Assembly: GCA_902778255.1 (NCBI GenBank)
Contig: CACYXD010000002.1
Location: 124,001 to 188,000, forward strand
DNA from: an uncultured Prevotellaceae bacterium
Lineage (GTDB): Bacteria > Bacteroidota > Bacteroidia > Bacteroidales > Bacteroidaceae
DNA length: 64,000 bases
Reading direction: 5' to 3'
The notes beneath the pieces are model-generated. The model had not been told where the DNA came from. It worked only from the letters and a program-made list of their open reading frames with translations, and made no database searches. Both the position numbers and the translations under genes were made by a program. The number at the start of each line of letters is the position of its first letter. The first letter of the stretch is position 1. Shown here one piece after another: positions 7,978 to 16,386 of the stretch.

Positions 7978-9332
7978 ATGACAAAGAAAGAACAAATGGA
8001 GATGAACAGACGACAGTTCCTGAAGCGACTGGGCTTAGGAGCAGGGTCGGCAATGGCATTGATGGCAATGGAGCCACTGAATGTACTTGCAAAGGAGAAA
8101 GGCAAGGCAGGAGTTGAGAACCGCATGACCTATCGCGTTCAGCACGGCTCAGGCAAACAGATCTCGTTGTTGGGCTTCGGTATGATGCGCCTGCCTAACA
8201 ACCAAGACGAGGTGAACCAACTGGTAGATTATGCCATAGAACATGGTGTGAACTATTTCGACACCGCCCCCATGTACATGGGAGGACAGTCGGAGGTGCT
8301 CACTGGCAATGCGCTCTCACGTCATCCAAGAGAGAAATATTTCGTGGCCACAAAGATGTCAAATCAAAATCGTAGGACATGGTCATTTGATGAGTCGAAA
8401 AGGATGTACGAGCGCTCCATGGAGCGTCTGAAGGTTGATTATATCGACTACTACCTGCTACATAGCATCGGTGGCGGTATGGACTCGCTGAAAGGGCGAT
8501 TCCTGGATAATGGTGTGTTGGAATTTCTATTGAAAGAGCGCGAGGCCGGCCGCATCAAGCACCTTGGTTTTTCATATCATGGCGACGTGCGCGACTTCGA
8601 CTGGCTGTTGGACCGCCAAGAGGAATACCACTGGGACTTCGTACAGATTCAGATGAACTTCCTCGACTGGCGTCACGCTTCGATGCGCGGTGGACGACGT
8701 ACTGATGCCGATGCGGAATACCTTTATGGGAAATGTGAGAAGCAGGGGGTGCAATGCGTGGTGATGGAGCCGCTGCGTGGCGGAGCCTTCGGACGCATGG
8801 CACAGGAGCTGACCGACCAGTTGAAGGCCGTTCATCCTGATGACAGCACAGCCCGCTGGGCTTTCCGCTGGGTGGGCTCATACAATAATATCCTGACCAT
8901 ACTGAGTGGTATGAATCGTATGGACCACCTGGAGGAAAATATCAAGACTTTTTCACCTTTAGACCCTTGCACAGAACAGGAGAATATACGTTGCTGGCCG
9001 AGATTGCCGACCAGATGTCGGGCATCCCCACCATTCCTTGCACCACCTGCGAATACTGTATGCCATGTCCCTATGGTGTCAACATCCCAGCCAACTTTAC
9101 TGCATATAATGAGGCTGTAAACAGTCATCTGCTCCCCCTACCCCATAAGGAGGCTGCCGACTATGCAGAGCGAAAGCAGAAATTTATTGATAGCTACAAG
9201 AAGGCGCTACCCGATGATAAGACATGGGCATCAAGGTGTCAGGACTGCGAGGTCTGCCTATCGAAATGTCCACAGCAGATTCGCATTCCCAACCAGATGG
9301 CCCGCATCGTAGAGACGCTGAGGAAACGCTAA
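7978..9332 (+). pseudogene. Aldo/keto reductase with C-terminal 4Fe-4S domain, frameshifted
   Basis: The N-terminus carries a twin-arginine signal (MNRRQFLKRLGLGAGSAM), so export by Tat is likely. An aldo/keto reductase barrel follows (GFGMMRLP, NYFDTAPMYMGG, DYIDYYLLH). The first frame runs on to 9120 as nonsense after FSPLDPCTEQEN; the matching C-terminus, LLAEIADQM then CTTCEYCMPCPYGVNIP and CQDCEVCLSKCPQQIRIP, is in another frame from about 8967 to 9332. One missing base (or two extra) near 8984-8992 explains the break. The two cysteine sets should bind iron-sulfur clusters. It could be a real pseudogene or a sequencing error. Confidence 0.8.
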
Positions 9333-9336
9333 TCGA

Positions 9337-9735
9337 TTATTTGGAGAACAACCCCTTGAAAAAGCCGCCGACAGCACTGCCTACCCTGCCGGTGGCTTTT
9401 GCTATGCTGTCGCCAGTGGCCTCAAGGCCCTCACCCAGTCGGTCACCACGATAAGCTAAGAGCTTTTTCGTATAGCGCCCTTTTAAATTGTTATACTCCT
9501 CTACCTGGGCATTGCTTAACTGTGGCTTCACCTTGCGATACAAGTGCATCAGTGTGTCCTGACGGGCAATGAGCGAATCGGCTACCGGTTTGGTCAACGA
9601 GGGTTGCTTCTCAACAAAAGCAGCAAACTGACGATAGGCAGTCATAAACTGCAGGGTATCGTTCTTCTGGGTGTTCTGAGCGTTGACAACCGTTAGGGTC
9701 ATCAAGGCTATAATGGTGATTGATATCTTCTTCAT
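9337..9735 (-). CDS. Small secreted protein of unknown function
   Basis: I do not recognise the family. A signal peptide (MKKISITIIALMTLTVVNAQ) is followed by a mostly helical, charged domain of about 110 residues and a glycine-rich amphipathic tail ending GGFFKGLFSK. The start at 9735 is preferred over 9783 because the TATATTTG promoter element (9773-9780) lies between them. Its 3' end converges to within 5 bp of the aldo/keto reductase stop, and the shared terminator hairpin lies in its last codons. Confidence 0.7.
   Translation of the reverse strand: MKKISITIIALMTLTVVNAQNTQKNDTLQFMTAYRQFAAFVEKQPSLTKPVADSLIARQDTLMHLYRKVKPQLSNAQVEEYNNLKGRYTKKLLAYRGDRLGEGLEATGDSIAKATGRVGSAVGGFFKGLFSK
9360..9400 (+). 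terminator. Rho-independent terminator after the aldo/keto reductase
   Basis: AAAAGCCGCCGACAG (9360-9374) pairs with CTGCCGGTGGCTTTT (9386-9400), 13 of 15 positions matching, and ends in TTTT. It lies inside the 3' coding end of the convergent gene. Confidence 0.6.
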
Positions 9736-9772
9736 AATCTTTTTACCTTTCGAATTATTCAATTTCTGCGTG

Positions 9773-9780
9773 CAAATATA
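9773..9780 (-). promoter_or_regulatory. Bacteroidetes -7 element (TATATTTG)
   Basis: Reverse-strand TATATTTG lies about 40 bp upstream of the start at 9735. No clear -33 TTTG is seen. Confidence 0.5.
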
Positions 9781-9800
9781 CAACTTTATCCCTTAAACAC

Positions 9801-9831
9801 TTTGTACATTGACATTTTTTTAGTAATTTTG
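9801..9831 (+). promoter_or_regulatory. Bacteroidetes promoter for the phosphatase genes
   Basis: TTTG (9801-9804) and TAATTTTG (9824-9831) are 19 bp apart, about 30 bp before the start at 9861. Confidence 0.7.
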
Positions 9832-9860
9832 CCATCATGAAACCTAATTCATTCTAAATA

Positions 9861-11144
9861 ATGAAAAAAATACTGACACTATTCTTGCTGAGTACAGTAC
9901 TGACACTTTCTGCTCAGAATGCACGTGAGGAAATAAAAGCCAATCCCTGGTTGGCTGGTTCTAATTATTTAGACTACGATCGTCAGTTGCCTGACTTCAA
10001 CTATACGAAGGCTCCAAAGGGCTACATACCTTTCTATTTTACCCACTATGGCCGTCACGGTTCACGCTGGCTCATCGGCAAGGATGACTACGAACGCGTA
10101 TTGCGCCCACTGCGTAAGGCCAACGAACAGGGCAAGTTGACTGCCGAGGGTAAGAAGACACTGCAACTGCTTGAGACATTCAACAAGACCACCTACAAGC
10201 GCCTGGGAGACCTGACCACCGTAGGTGAGCGCCAGCATCACGGCATCGGCAAGCGCATTGCCGAGCACTTCCCTGAGATATTCCTGAAAAAGAATGTGGC
10301 CATCGATGCCCGCAGTACGGTAGTGAACCGCTGTATCCTGTCGATGGTAGCAGAGTGCGAGGAACTGATGGCTGCCAACCCCACGGCCCGCATCCATAAT
10401 GACGTGAGTGAGAGCCTGCAATACTACCTGAACCAGGGACATGAGGGTAAGGTAAAAGGAGCCGACAAGCACGTGGACTGGCAAAAGCTGAACAAATACA
10501 CAGAAAGTAAGACACACCCCGAGCGACTGATGAAAGTGCTCTTCAACGATGAGAAATGGGCTGCCGACAGCGTGCGTCAAGGGTCGCTGATGCGCCACCT
10601 CTTCGAGATGGTCATCAACATGCAAAGTCATGAGGACGGTCCTGATATGCTGAATCTCTTTACGGAAGAGGAGCGCTATGACCAATGGTGCATCGCCAAT
10701 GTGAGCTGGTATGTACGCTATGCCAACTCGCCCATGACAGACAATGCCAAACCTTTCAGCCAGTATAACCTGTTGAAGAACTTTATTGAGACGGCTGACA
10801 CCTGCGTGGCATTAGGAAAGCCACAGGCCACCATGCGCTTCGGTCATGAGGTGTGCGTGATGCCATTGGCCTGTCTGATGGAACTGGGCAACAGCAATGC
10901 CAGCGTCGAAGACCTCAACGAGCTGGACAAGCACTGGCAGAACTACAAGATATTCCCCATGGGCTGTAATATCCAGCTGATTTTCTACAAGCCCAAGAAA
11001 GGCGATGGCGACATCCTGGTGAAGGCATTGCTCAACGAGCGTGAGGTAACACTGCCTGTTGCTGCTACCAGCACTCCCTATTACTATAAGTGGAATGACC
11101 TGCGGGAGTACTGGCTTAACAAACTCAACAAATTCAACGATTAA
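9861..11144 (+). CDS. Secreted histidine-type phosphatase (branch 2; MINPP/acid phosphatase-like)
   Basis: A signal peptide (MKKILTLFLLSTVLTLSAQ) leads into the histidine phosphatase fold. The catalytic motif GRHGSR is at residues 64-69, and the second motif FGHEVCV, supplying the proton donor, is near residue 330. Branch-2 enzymes of this group hydrolyse phosphomonoesters such as phytate or sugar phosphates in the periplasm or outside the cell; the actual substrate cannot be read from the sequence. It is the first gene of a three-gene run with PafA-like phosphatase 6 bp downstream, which points to phosphate scavenging. Confidence 0.85.
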   Translation: MKKILTLFLLSTVLTLSAQNAREEIKANPWLAGSNYLDYDRQLPDFNYTKAPKGYIPFYFTHYGRHGSRWLIGKDDYERVLRPLRKANEQGKLTAEGKKTLQLLETFNKTTYKRLGDLTTVGERQHHGIGKRIAEHFPEIFLKKNVAIDARSTVVNRCILSMVAECEELMAANPTARIHNDVSESLQYYLNQGHEGKVKGADKHVDWQKLNKYTESKTHPERLMKVLFNDEKWAADSVRQGSLMRHLFEMVINMQSHEDGPDMLNLFTEEERYDQWCIANVSWYVRYANSPMTDNAKPFSQYNLLKNFIETADTCVALGKPQATMRFGHEVCVMPLACLMELGNSNASVEDLNELDKHWQNYKIFPMGCNIQLIFYKPKKGDGDILVKALLNEREVTLPVAATSTPYYYKWNDLREYWLNKLNKFND

Positions 11145-11150
11145 GATAGT

Positions 11151-12656
11151 ATGAAAAGATTTTTCTTTCTAATCTGTTTCCTGCTGACCACATGTATTGA
11201 CGTTCTGGCAGAGTTTGGAGATAGACCCAAACTGGTAGTAGGCATCGTTGTTGACCAGATGCGTTGGGACTACCTGTCACGCTACTATGACCAGTTTCAG
11301 GACGGTGGATTCAAGCGGCTCATCAATGATGGCTATTCATGTAATAACTGTCTGATTAATTATGTGCCTACGGTCACGGCTATTGGCCATACATCTGTCT
11401 ATACAGGCACCACACCAGCCTTTCATGGCATCTGTGGCAACCAGTTTTATATTGATGGCAAGCGTGTGGGATGCGTTGCTGATGAGAGTGTAAAGAGCGT
11501 AGGCTCAAACACCCAGAAAGGGCAGTCATCCCCTCACAGACTGTTAGCCACAACCATTGGTGACCAGCTGCGCCTGCATACCGACTTCCGTTCCAAGGTT
11601 ATCGGCGTGAGCTATAAAGACCGTGCAGCCATCCTTCCGGCGGGGCGCAGTGCCAATGCTGCCTATTGGATAGACACCAAGGCGGGCTGTTTCGTCAGTA
11701 GCACCTACTATATGCAGGAACTACCGGATTACGCCAAGAAGATGAACGCTCAGATGGCCAAGAACGAGGAGCTGAAGAAGGTGGGCGAAGACGTATCACT
11801 CTATCCCCTCTGCGGACACCTTATCACCGATATGGCTATCGCAGCCTTAAAGGGCGAGAACCTAGGACGCAATGGTATTACAGATATGCTCTGCGTCAGC
11901 TACTCTCAGACAGATGCTATCGGCCATAAATGGGCCACACGAGGCGAACATACTGACGAGGCCTATATGGAACTGGACAAGGACATCAGGCGTTTGCTAC
12001 AGGCTCTTGACGCACAGGTTGGACAGGAGAACTATCTGCTCTTCCTGACGGCCGACCACGGAGGAGCCCATAACTGGAAGTTCATGCAGGACAACAAACT
12101 GAACGGCGGAAAGTGGCTGTATAAAGACACACAGGATCAGACTGAGGCATACGTCGCGCAAAAGTTGGGCAACCAGAAGGCTGTCATCAGCGAGATACTG
12201 GACTTCCGTATCTACTTGGATCATCAGTCGATAGCGGATCAAGGCTTAGACCTCAACACCGTCAAGAGTGCCATCATCGACTTCATGCGTACTGCGCCCA
12301 ACGTGATCTATGCCGTAGATTTTGAGAAGGTACGCACCACAAGTTTACCTGAGCGCCTGCAGAATATGGCACTGATGGGCTATCATCCCCGTCGTTCTGG
12401 CGACATCCTGATTATTGCCGAACCAGGCTATTACATGTATGGTGAATGGTCGTCGCCCATAGGCACCACCCACGGTTCGTGGAACCCCTACGATGCTCAC
12501 ATTCCCCTACTCTTCTATGGTTGGCATATAGAGCACGGGGCCACCAGTCGTGAGGTACATATCAACGACATCGCCCCCACCGTCTGTCAGATGCTCAGCA
12601 TCCAACAGCCCAATGCCTGCTCAGGCGAAGCCATTCTGGAAATTATTGAGAAGTAA
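11151..12656 (+). CDS. PafA-like alkaline phosphatase (alkaline phosphatase superfamily)
   Basis: A signal peptide (first about 20 residues, MKRFFFLICFLLTTCIDVLA) precedes the core. Metal and active-site motifs appear in family order: VVDQMRWDYL (metal Asp), NYVPTVTAIGHTSVYTGT (threonine nucleophile), SYKDRAAILPAG (the K-x-R pair typical of the monoesterase PafA), YSQTDAIGHKWA, LTADHGGAHN and GTTHGSWNPYD. The K-x-R pair favours phosphate monoester hydrolysis over diesterase activity. It lies 6 bp after the histidine phosphatase and 5 bp before the Sel1 gene, so the three are probably one transcript acting in the periplasm. Confidence 0.88.
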   Translation: MKRFFFLICFLLTTCIDVLAEFGDRPKLVVGIVVDQMRWDYLSRYYDQFQDGGFKRLINDGYSCNNCLINYVPTVTAIGHTSVYTGTTPAFHGICGNQFYIDGKRVGCVADESVKSVGSNTQKGQSSPHRLLATTIGDQLRLHTDFRSKVIGVSYKDRAAILPAGRSANAAYWIDTKAGCFVSSTYYMQELPDYAKKMNAQMAKNEELKKVGEDVSLYPLCGHLITDMAIAALKGENLGRNGITDMLCVSYSQTDAIGHKWATRGEHTDEAYMELDKDIRRLLQALDAQVGQENYLLFLTADHGGAHNWKFMQDNKLNGGKWLYKDTQDQTEAYVAQKLGNQKAVISEILDFRIYLDHQSIADQGLDLNTVKSAIIDFMRTAPNVIYAVDFEKVRTTSLPERLQNMALMGYHPRRSGDILIIAEPGYYMYGEWSSPIGTTHGSWNPYDAHIPLLFYGWHIEHGATSREVHINDIAPTVCQMLSIQQPNACSGEAILEIIEK

Positions 12657-12661
12657 AAACT

Positions 12662-13129
12662 ATGATTAGACTGCTTTTCTTTTGCCTGATGCTGATGAGT
12701 AGCATCACCATAAGCGCACAGAGTGCGGATAAGCTCTACGATGAGGGTAAGAAGCTTTATGACCAGGAACAGTATAAAGATGCTGTGCCCAAACTGCAGG
12801 CTGCTGCTGACAAAGGGCACAGAAAGGCACAATATCGTTTAGGCCGCTGCTATGACAAAGGCTACGGTGTGAAGGAGAACGACCAGAAAGCCTTTGAGCT
12901 ATATCAGAAATCGGCCAAGCAGGACTATGCTAAGGCTCAATATCAGTTAGGCCGTTGCTACCTAAAGGGAAAGGGTGTTGCTGCTAATCAAGAAGAGGCG
13001 AAGAAATGGCTGAAACGTGCCATCAGCGATGACAAGCACGGCGACGAAATTCTCAAAGACCTACGTAAAGCGAAAGCCGACGGTGAGGAGGCCACAAAGA
13101 TACTCACGCTTCTTGGCAAGAACAAATAA
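12662..13129 (+). CDS. Secreted Sel1-repeat protein
   Basis: A signal peptide (MIRLLFFCLMLMSSITISAQ) is followed by Sel1/TPR-type repeats. Two are clear: GHRKAQYRLGRCYDKGYGV and AKAQYQLGRCYLKGKGV, spaced about 36 residues apart, with a weaker one before. Such repeats form alpha-solenoids that bind other proteins; the partner is unknown. It is the last gene of the phosphatase run and is followed at once by a strong terminator. Confidence 0.82.
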   Translation: MIRLLFFCLMLMSSITISAQSADKLYDEGKKLYDQEQYKDAVPKLQAAADKGHRKAQYRLGRCYDKGYGVKENDQKAFELYQKSAKQDYAKAQYQLGRCYLKGKGVAANQEEAKKWLKRAISDDKHGDEILKDLRKAKADGEEATKILTLLGKNK

Positions 13130-13160
13130 AGAAAGGGAACCGCATGGCTCCCTTTCTTTA
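13127..13160. terminator. Bidirectional terminator
   Basis: TAAAGAAAGGGAACC and GGCTCCCTTTCTTTA form a 15-bp stem with one mismatch and a GCAT loop. T-rich ends on both strands serve the convergent Sel1 and oxidoreductase genes. Confidence 0.85.
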
Positions 13161-13179
13161 TTATTCACTTTTCTATTTC

Positions 13180-13725
13180 TTATTTCACTTCCTCAATAAT
13201 CTTAGCTCCTTCCTTCAGAGCCTCCATATTCAGAGGAATCAGGCTGTGATGACGCTCAGGCAGGGTCTTGAAAAGTGCCTTCTCTACGCCCTTGTCACTC
13301 ACCACTGGAGCCACCTTTAGAAGACCGCCAAGGATAATCATATTAAACACCTTGCTGTTCTTCATCTCGGCAGCCTTGTCCATCGCGTTGATCTCATAGA
13401 TGGTGATGTCCTTACGCGTAGGCTTATTGATAATGCCGAAGCCATCGTAGATAAGGATACCACCAGGCTTGATCTTAGGTTCAAACTTCTCGAGTGAGGG
13501 CTGGTTGAGCACCACGGCGATATCGTACTTGCTGAGGATTGGCGAAGAGATGCGCTCGTCGCTGACGATGACGGTGACATTGGCCGTACCACCACGCTGC
13601 TCAGGACCGTAAGCAGGCATCCAAGTCACCTCCTTATCCTCCATCAGTCCACTATAGGCCAAGATCTTACCCATCGAGAGCACGCCCTGACCTCCGAAAC
13701 CTGAAATAATTATTTCTTTCTTCAT
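13180..13725 (-). CDS. korC: 2-oxoacid:ferredoxin oxidoreductase gamma subunit
   Basis: This is the gamma-type subunit of a CoA-acylating 2-oxoacid:ferredoxin oxidoreductase. The N-terminal GFGGQGVLSMGKILA and then PAYGPEQRGGTANVTV are the family signature. Length (181) is standard. It is the last gene of the four-gene operon (ferredoxin, alpha, beta, gamma) and is separated from the beta gene by a 115-bp AT-rich hairpin region. The complex makes acyl-CoA, CO2 and reduced ferredoxin in the cytoplasm. Whether the substrate is branched-chain (Vor) or 2-oxoglutarate (Kor) cannot be decided here. Confidence 0.88.
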   Translation of the reverse strand: MKKEIIISGFGGQGVLSMGKILAYSGLMEDKEVTWMPAYGPEQRGGTANVTVIVSDERISSPILSKYDIAVVLNQPSLEKFEPKIKPGGILIYDGFGIINKPTRKDITIYEINAMDKAAEMKNSKVFNMIILGGLLKVAPVVSDKGVEKALFKTLPERHHSLIPLNMEALKEGAKIIEEVK

Positions 13726-13845
13726 ACAAATTATCTTTTAAAGACAGATTAACTTTTTAAGACAGAATAACATATTAACATATATTCTATTAGTGCGACT
13801 TTTTGTTATTTTGTTACTATGTCTTTTAAGTTACTATGTCTTATA
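13726..13845 (-). repeat. Long imperfect inverted repeat between beta and gamma subunit genes
   Basis: Read on the reverse strand, the gap starts with TAAGACATAGTAACTTAAAA and later holds its near complement, ending with GTCTTTAAAAG just before the gamma start. The arms are about 30 bp each. The motif AAGACATAGTAA is shared with the gap at 14606-14745. Confidence 0.65.
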
Positions 13846-14605
13846 TTGTATCTTTTAAGTCACCTTTGGGATAGAAGGGGAACATGTTCTCCTTCATCCA
13901 TTCGTTAGCCTTAGCGGGCGTGAGTTTCCAACCGCTGTTACAGGTAGAGACAAACTCTACGAGTGAAGAGCCTTTACCAGCCATCGAAGCCTCGAATGCC
14001 TTGCGCAAGGCCTTCTTGGCCTTGAGGATAGAGGCTACGCTCTCAACACTCTGACGAGTCACGTAGCAGGTGCCCTCGAGCTGGGCTGCAATATCAGCAA
14101 TCTTTAGGGGATAACCATGAATCTCTGGGTCACGGCCATAAGGACAGGTAGAGGTCTTCTGACCTATCAACGTCGTAGGCGCCATCTGACCACCCGTCAT
14201 ACCATAGATGGCATTGTTGACGAAGATAATCACGATGTTCTCGCCACGGTTCAGTGCATGGATGGTTTCACATGTACCGATACAAGCCAAGTCACCATCA
14301 CCCTGATAGGTGAACACGAGGCGATCGGGCCAGCAGCGCTTGATACCCGTAGCCAGTGCGGGGGCACGACCATGGGCAGCCTCCTGCCAGTCGATATCAA
14401 TATAATTATAGGCAAAGACGGCACAGCCTACAGGCGACACACCTACGGCCTTGTCTGCCATTCCCATCTCCTCGATGACTTCAGCCACAAGCTTATGTAC
14501 CACGCCGTGGCTACAGCCTGGGCAATAGTGCATATTATTGTCGTTCATCAGCGTCGGCTTCTTGCAGACGATGTTCTCTGGTTGAACTATTTGATTTCTA
14601 TCCAT
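13841..14605 (-). CDS. korB: 2-oxoacid:ferredoxin oxidoreductase beta subunit (thiamine diphosphate-binding)
   Basis: The beta subunit binds thiamine diphosphate. It has the motif GDGDLACIGTCETIHALNR, matching the GDG...N cofactor/Mg site, and VNNAIYGMTGGQMAPTT, which is typical of the family. CPGCSHG near residue 28 is the conserved N-terminal cysteine motif. Length is 254 residues. It lies between the alpha (upstream) and gamma (downstream) genes, with hairpin-forming gaps on both sides. Confidence 0.9.
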   Translation of the reverse strand: MDRNQIVQPENIVCKKPTLMNDNNMHYCPGCSHGVVHKLVAEVIEEMGMADKAVGVSPVGCAVFAYNYIDIDWQEAAHGRAPALATGIKRCWPDRLVFTYQGDGDLACIGTCETIHALNRGENIVIIFVNNAIYGMTGGQMAPTTLIGQKTSTCPYGRDPEIHGYPLKIADIAAQLEGTCYVTRQSVESVASILKAKKALRKAFEASMAGKGSSLVEFVSTCNSGWKLTPAKANEWMKENMFPFYPKGDLKDTI

Positions 14606-14745
14606 AACCTTATTATCTTTTTAAGACAAAGTAATTGTATTAAAAGACATAATAACATAAGAACATATTTTTAATAACATATCATTTTTGTTTTTCATTA
14701 TCTGTTAATATGTTAATGTGTCTTTTAATTACTATGTCTTATTTC
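14606..14745 (-). repeat. Long imperfect inverted repeat between alpha and beta subunit genes
   Basis: On the reverse strand TAAGACATAGTAATTAAAAG follows the alpha stop, and a near-complement, with GTTATTATGTCTTTTAA and CTTTGTCTTA, precedes the beta start. It is related to the gap at 13726-13845. Confidence 0.65.
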
Positions 14746-15827
14746 ATTATTTTGTCTTTAAGCGCATTCACGATTTCCTCGGGATCGGGAACGATACCTC
14801 CCAGACGTCCGAACTGATCTACAGGCACAGCACCGTTCACAGCCAGACGTACATCCTGCACCATCTGGCCAGCATTGATTTCAGCTACGAGGATACCCTT
14901 TACTTTCTTAGAGAGTTCAGCAATCTGCTTCTCGGGGAATGGGAACAGTGTGATAGGACGGAACAGACCTACCTTGATACCCTGCTCGCGGGCAATCTCA
15001 ACGCTCTTCTCAGCAATACGGGCGGCACTACCGAAAGCTACGATAGCATACTCGGCATCGTCCATCTGCTGCTGCTCAAAGCGCACCTCATTCTCCTGTA
15101 TCTTACGATACTTCTCCTGTAGAGCCAGGTTGCGCTTCTCCATAGCCTCGGGCTTCAACTCCAAAGAGGTAATCACCACACGCTCACGGTTCTTGGGTTT
15201 ACCTGTAGAAGCCCAGGGGCACTCCTTGATAACCTCCTCGTCGGTACGACGGGGCTTGAAAGGAGGCAGCACCACCTTCTCCATCATCTGACCGATGACA
15301 CCATCGCTCAGAATCATGGCGGGGTTGCGATATTTGAATGCCAACTCAAAGGCGAGGTCAACGAAATCGGCCATCTCCTGTACAGAAGAGGGAGCCAGCA
15401 CAATAACCTTATAGTCACCATTACCACCACCACGGGTAGCCTGGTTATAGTCACCCTGTGAGGGCTGGATAGTACCCAAGCCAGGACCGCCACGCTGTAC
15501 ATTGACAAATACACCAGGCACCTCGGCACCAGCCATATAGGTGATACCTTCCTGCATCAAGGCGATACCAGGAGATGACGATGAGGTCATAGCGCGCTTA
15601 CCAGCACCGGCAGCACCATAGACCATATAAATAGAAGCCAGCTCACTCTCAGCCTGAACCACCTGCATACCAGTGGTCTCCCAAGGCTTCAACTCAGCCA
15701 GCGTCTCAATCACCTCACTCTGCGGAGTAATAGGATAGCCGAAATAGCCGTCGCATCCGCAACGAATAGCAGCGTGGGCAATAGCCTCGTTGCCTTTCAT
15801 CAACACAACTTCTCTTTCCTCTGCCAT
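14739..15827 (-). CDS. vorB: 2-oxoacid:ferredoxin oxidoreductase alpha subunit (VorB/KorA type)
   Basis: The alpha subunit carries the pyrimidine-binding and transketolase-like domains. The N-terminus MKGNEAIAHAAIRCGCDG followed by YFGYPITPQSE is characteristic, as is FVNVQRGGPGLGT. Length (362) fits the type often annotated as 3-methyl-2-oxobutanoate dehydrogenase VorB. It starts 3 bp after the ferredoxin-subunit stop, so the two are surely co-transcribed. These enzymes let anaerobic Bacteroidales ferment amino acids or run the reductive direction to make 2-oxoacids; direction and substrate are inferred. Confidence 0.88.
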   Translation of the reverse strand: MAEEREVVLMKGNEAIAHAAIRCGCDGYFGYPITPQSEVIETLAELKPWETTGMQVVQAESELASIYMVYGAAGAGKRAMTSSSSPGIALMQEGITYMAGAEVPGVFVNVQRGGPGLGTIQPSQGDYNQATRGGGNGDYKVIVLAPSSVQEMADFVDLAFELAFKYRNPAMILSDGVIGQMMEKVVLPPFKPRRTDEEVIKECPWASTGKPKNRERVVITSLELKPEAMEKRNLALQEKYRKIQENEVRFEQQQMDDAEYAIVAFGSAARIAEKSVEIAREQGIKVGLFRPITLFPFPEKQIAELSKKVKGILVAEINAGQMVQDVRLAVNGAVPVDQFGRLGGIVPDPEEIVNALKDKIMK

Positions 15828-15830
15828 AGT

Positions 15831-16061
15831 TTATTCCTCCACTTTTTTACGATACACGGTGATACAACCATCAGGACAGACAATGCCACACGAAGCACAG
15901 CCTACACAGGCCTCCTCGTTGACAGCCTCCACGTATGGATAACCGTGCAGATTAACTTTGTTGGCCAGGGCGATAACCTTCTGAGGACAAGCGACGATGC
16001 AGAGGCTGCATCCCTTACACCTCTCGGTATCTACCACAATAGCACCTTTCAATTTTGCCAT
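15831..16061 (-). CDS. korD: 4Fe-4S ferredoxin subunit of the 2-oxoacid oxidoreductase
   Basis: This is a 76-residue protein with two classic 4Fe-4S motifs, CKGCSLCIVACP near residue 16 and CVGCASCGIVCP near residue 52. It is the delta-type electron-transfer subunit and the first gene of the operon, following a good promoter. It passes electrons from the alpha/beta active site to soluble ferredoxin. Confidence 0.9.
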   Translation of the reverse strand: MAKLKGAIVVDTERCKGCSLCIVACPQKVIALANKVNLHGYPYVEAVNEEACVGCASCGIVCPDGCITVYRKKVEE

Positions 16062-16103
16062 ATTGTATTTGTTTAACGCATTAACCTCTTACGAAATTGG
16101 CTG

Positions 16104-16134
16104 CAAAGGTACTAATTTGTAAGCAGAATGCAAA
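16104..16134 (-). promoter_or_regulatory. Promoter of the Vor/Kor operon
   Basis: Reverse-strand TACCTTTG (16104-16111) and TTTG (16131-16134) with exactly 19 bp between, 43 bp upstream of the ferredoxin start. Confidence 0.75.
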
Positions 16135-16186
16135 AGAAAATGACCTTTTTCTTCACATAATTCCGTTTTCAATGACAAAAAGCAAA

Positions 16187-16215
16187 AATCCGTAGGATTG
16201 CGATTCCTACGGATT
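16187..16215 (-). terminator. Rho-independent terminator overlapping the end of the small TPR gene
   Basis: AATCCGTAGGA (16187-16197) pairs perfectly with TCCTACGGATT (16205-16215) and is followed on the reverse strand by TTTTT. The stop codon of the TPR gene (16207-16209) is inside the stem. Confidence 0.8.
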
Positions 16216-16386
16216 ATACATATCTTTGCAATAAAATGCCATAATATCGTCAAGCATACGCTTGGCTTCAACAGCCGGACTGTCGGGGTCAAGCTCTATA
16301 GCCTGGATATAGCAGTTGATGGCTTCATGCCATTTCGATTCTTTACGAAAGGCATTGCCTTGTTCGTACCACTCCTGCGCCGTCAT
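16207..16386 (-). CDS. Small TPR-like protein (59 residues)
   Basis: The ATG shares its A with the folD stop (TAATG), a strong sign of translational coupling. The product, beginning [20 protein letters not shown], is one tetratricopeptide-like hairpin (GNAFRKESKWHEAINCYIQA) plus a second short helix. It has no signal peptide. The gene sits at the end of the ffh-folD operon and its stop is inside the terminator stem. Role unknown; probably protein binding. Confidence 0.72.
   Translation of the reverse strand: MTAQEWYEQGNAFRKESKWHEAINCYIQAIELDPDSPAVEAKRMLDDIMAFYCKDMYNP

Noticed and set aside
8984-8992. Programmed ribosomal frameshift in the aldo/keto reductase
   Set aside because: There is no slippery heptamer or following hairpin at the break.
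8967-9332. Separate small ferredoxin gene
   Set aside because: Its sequence continues the aldo/keto reductase family C-terminus, so it is better explained by a frameshift.
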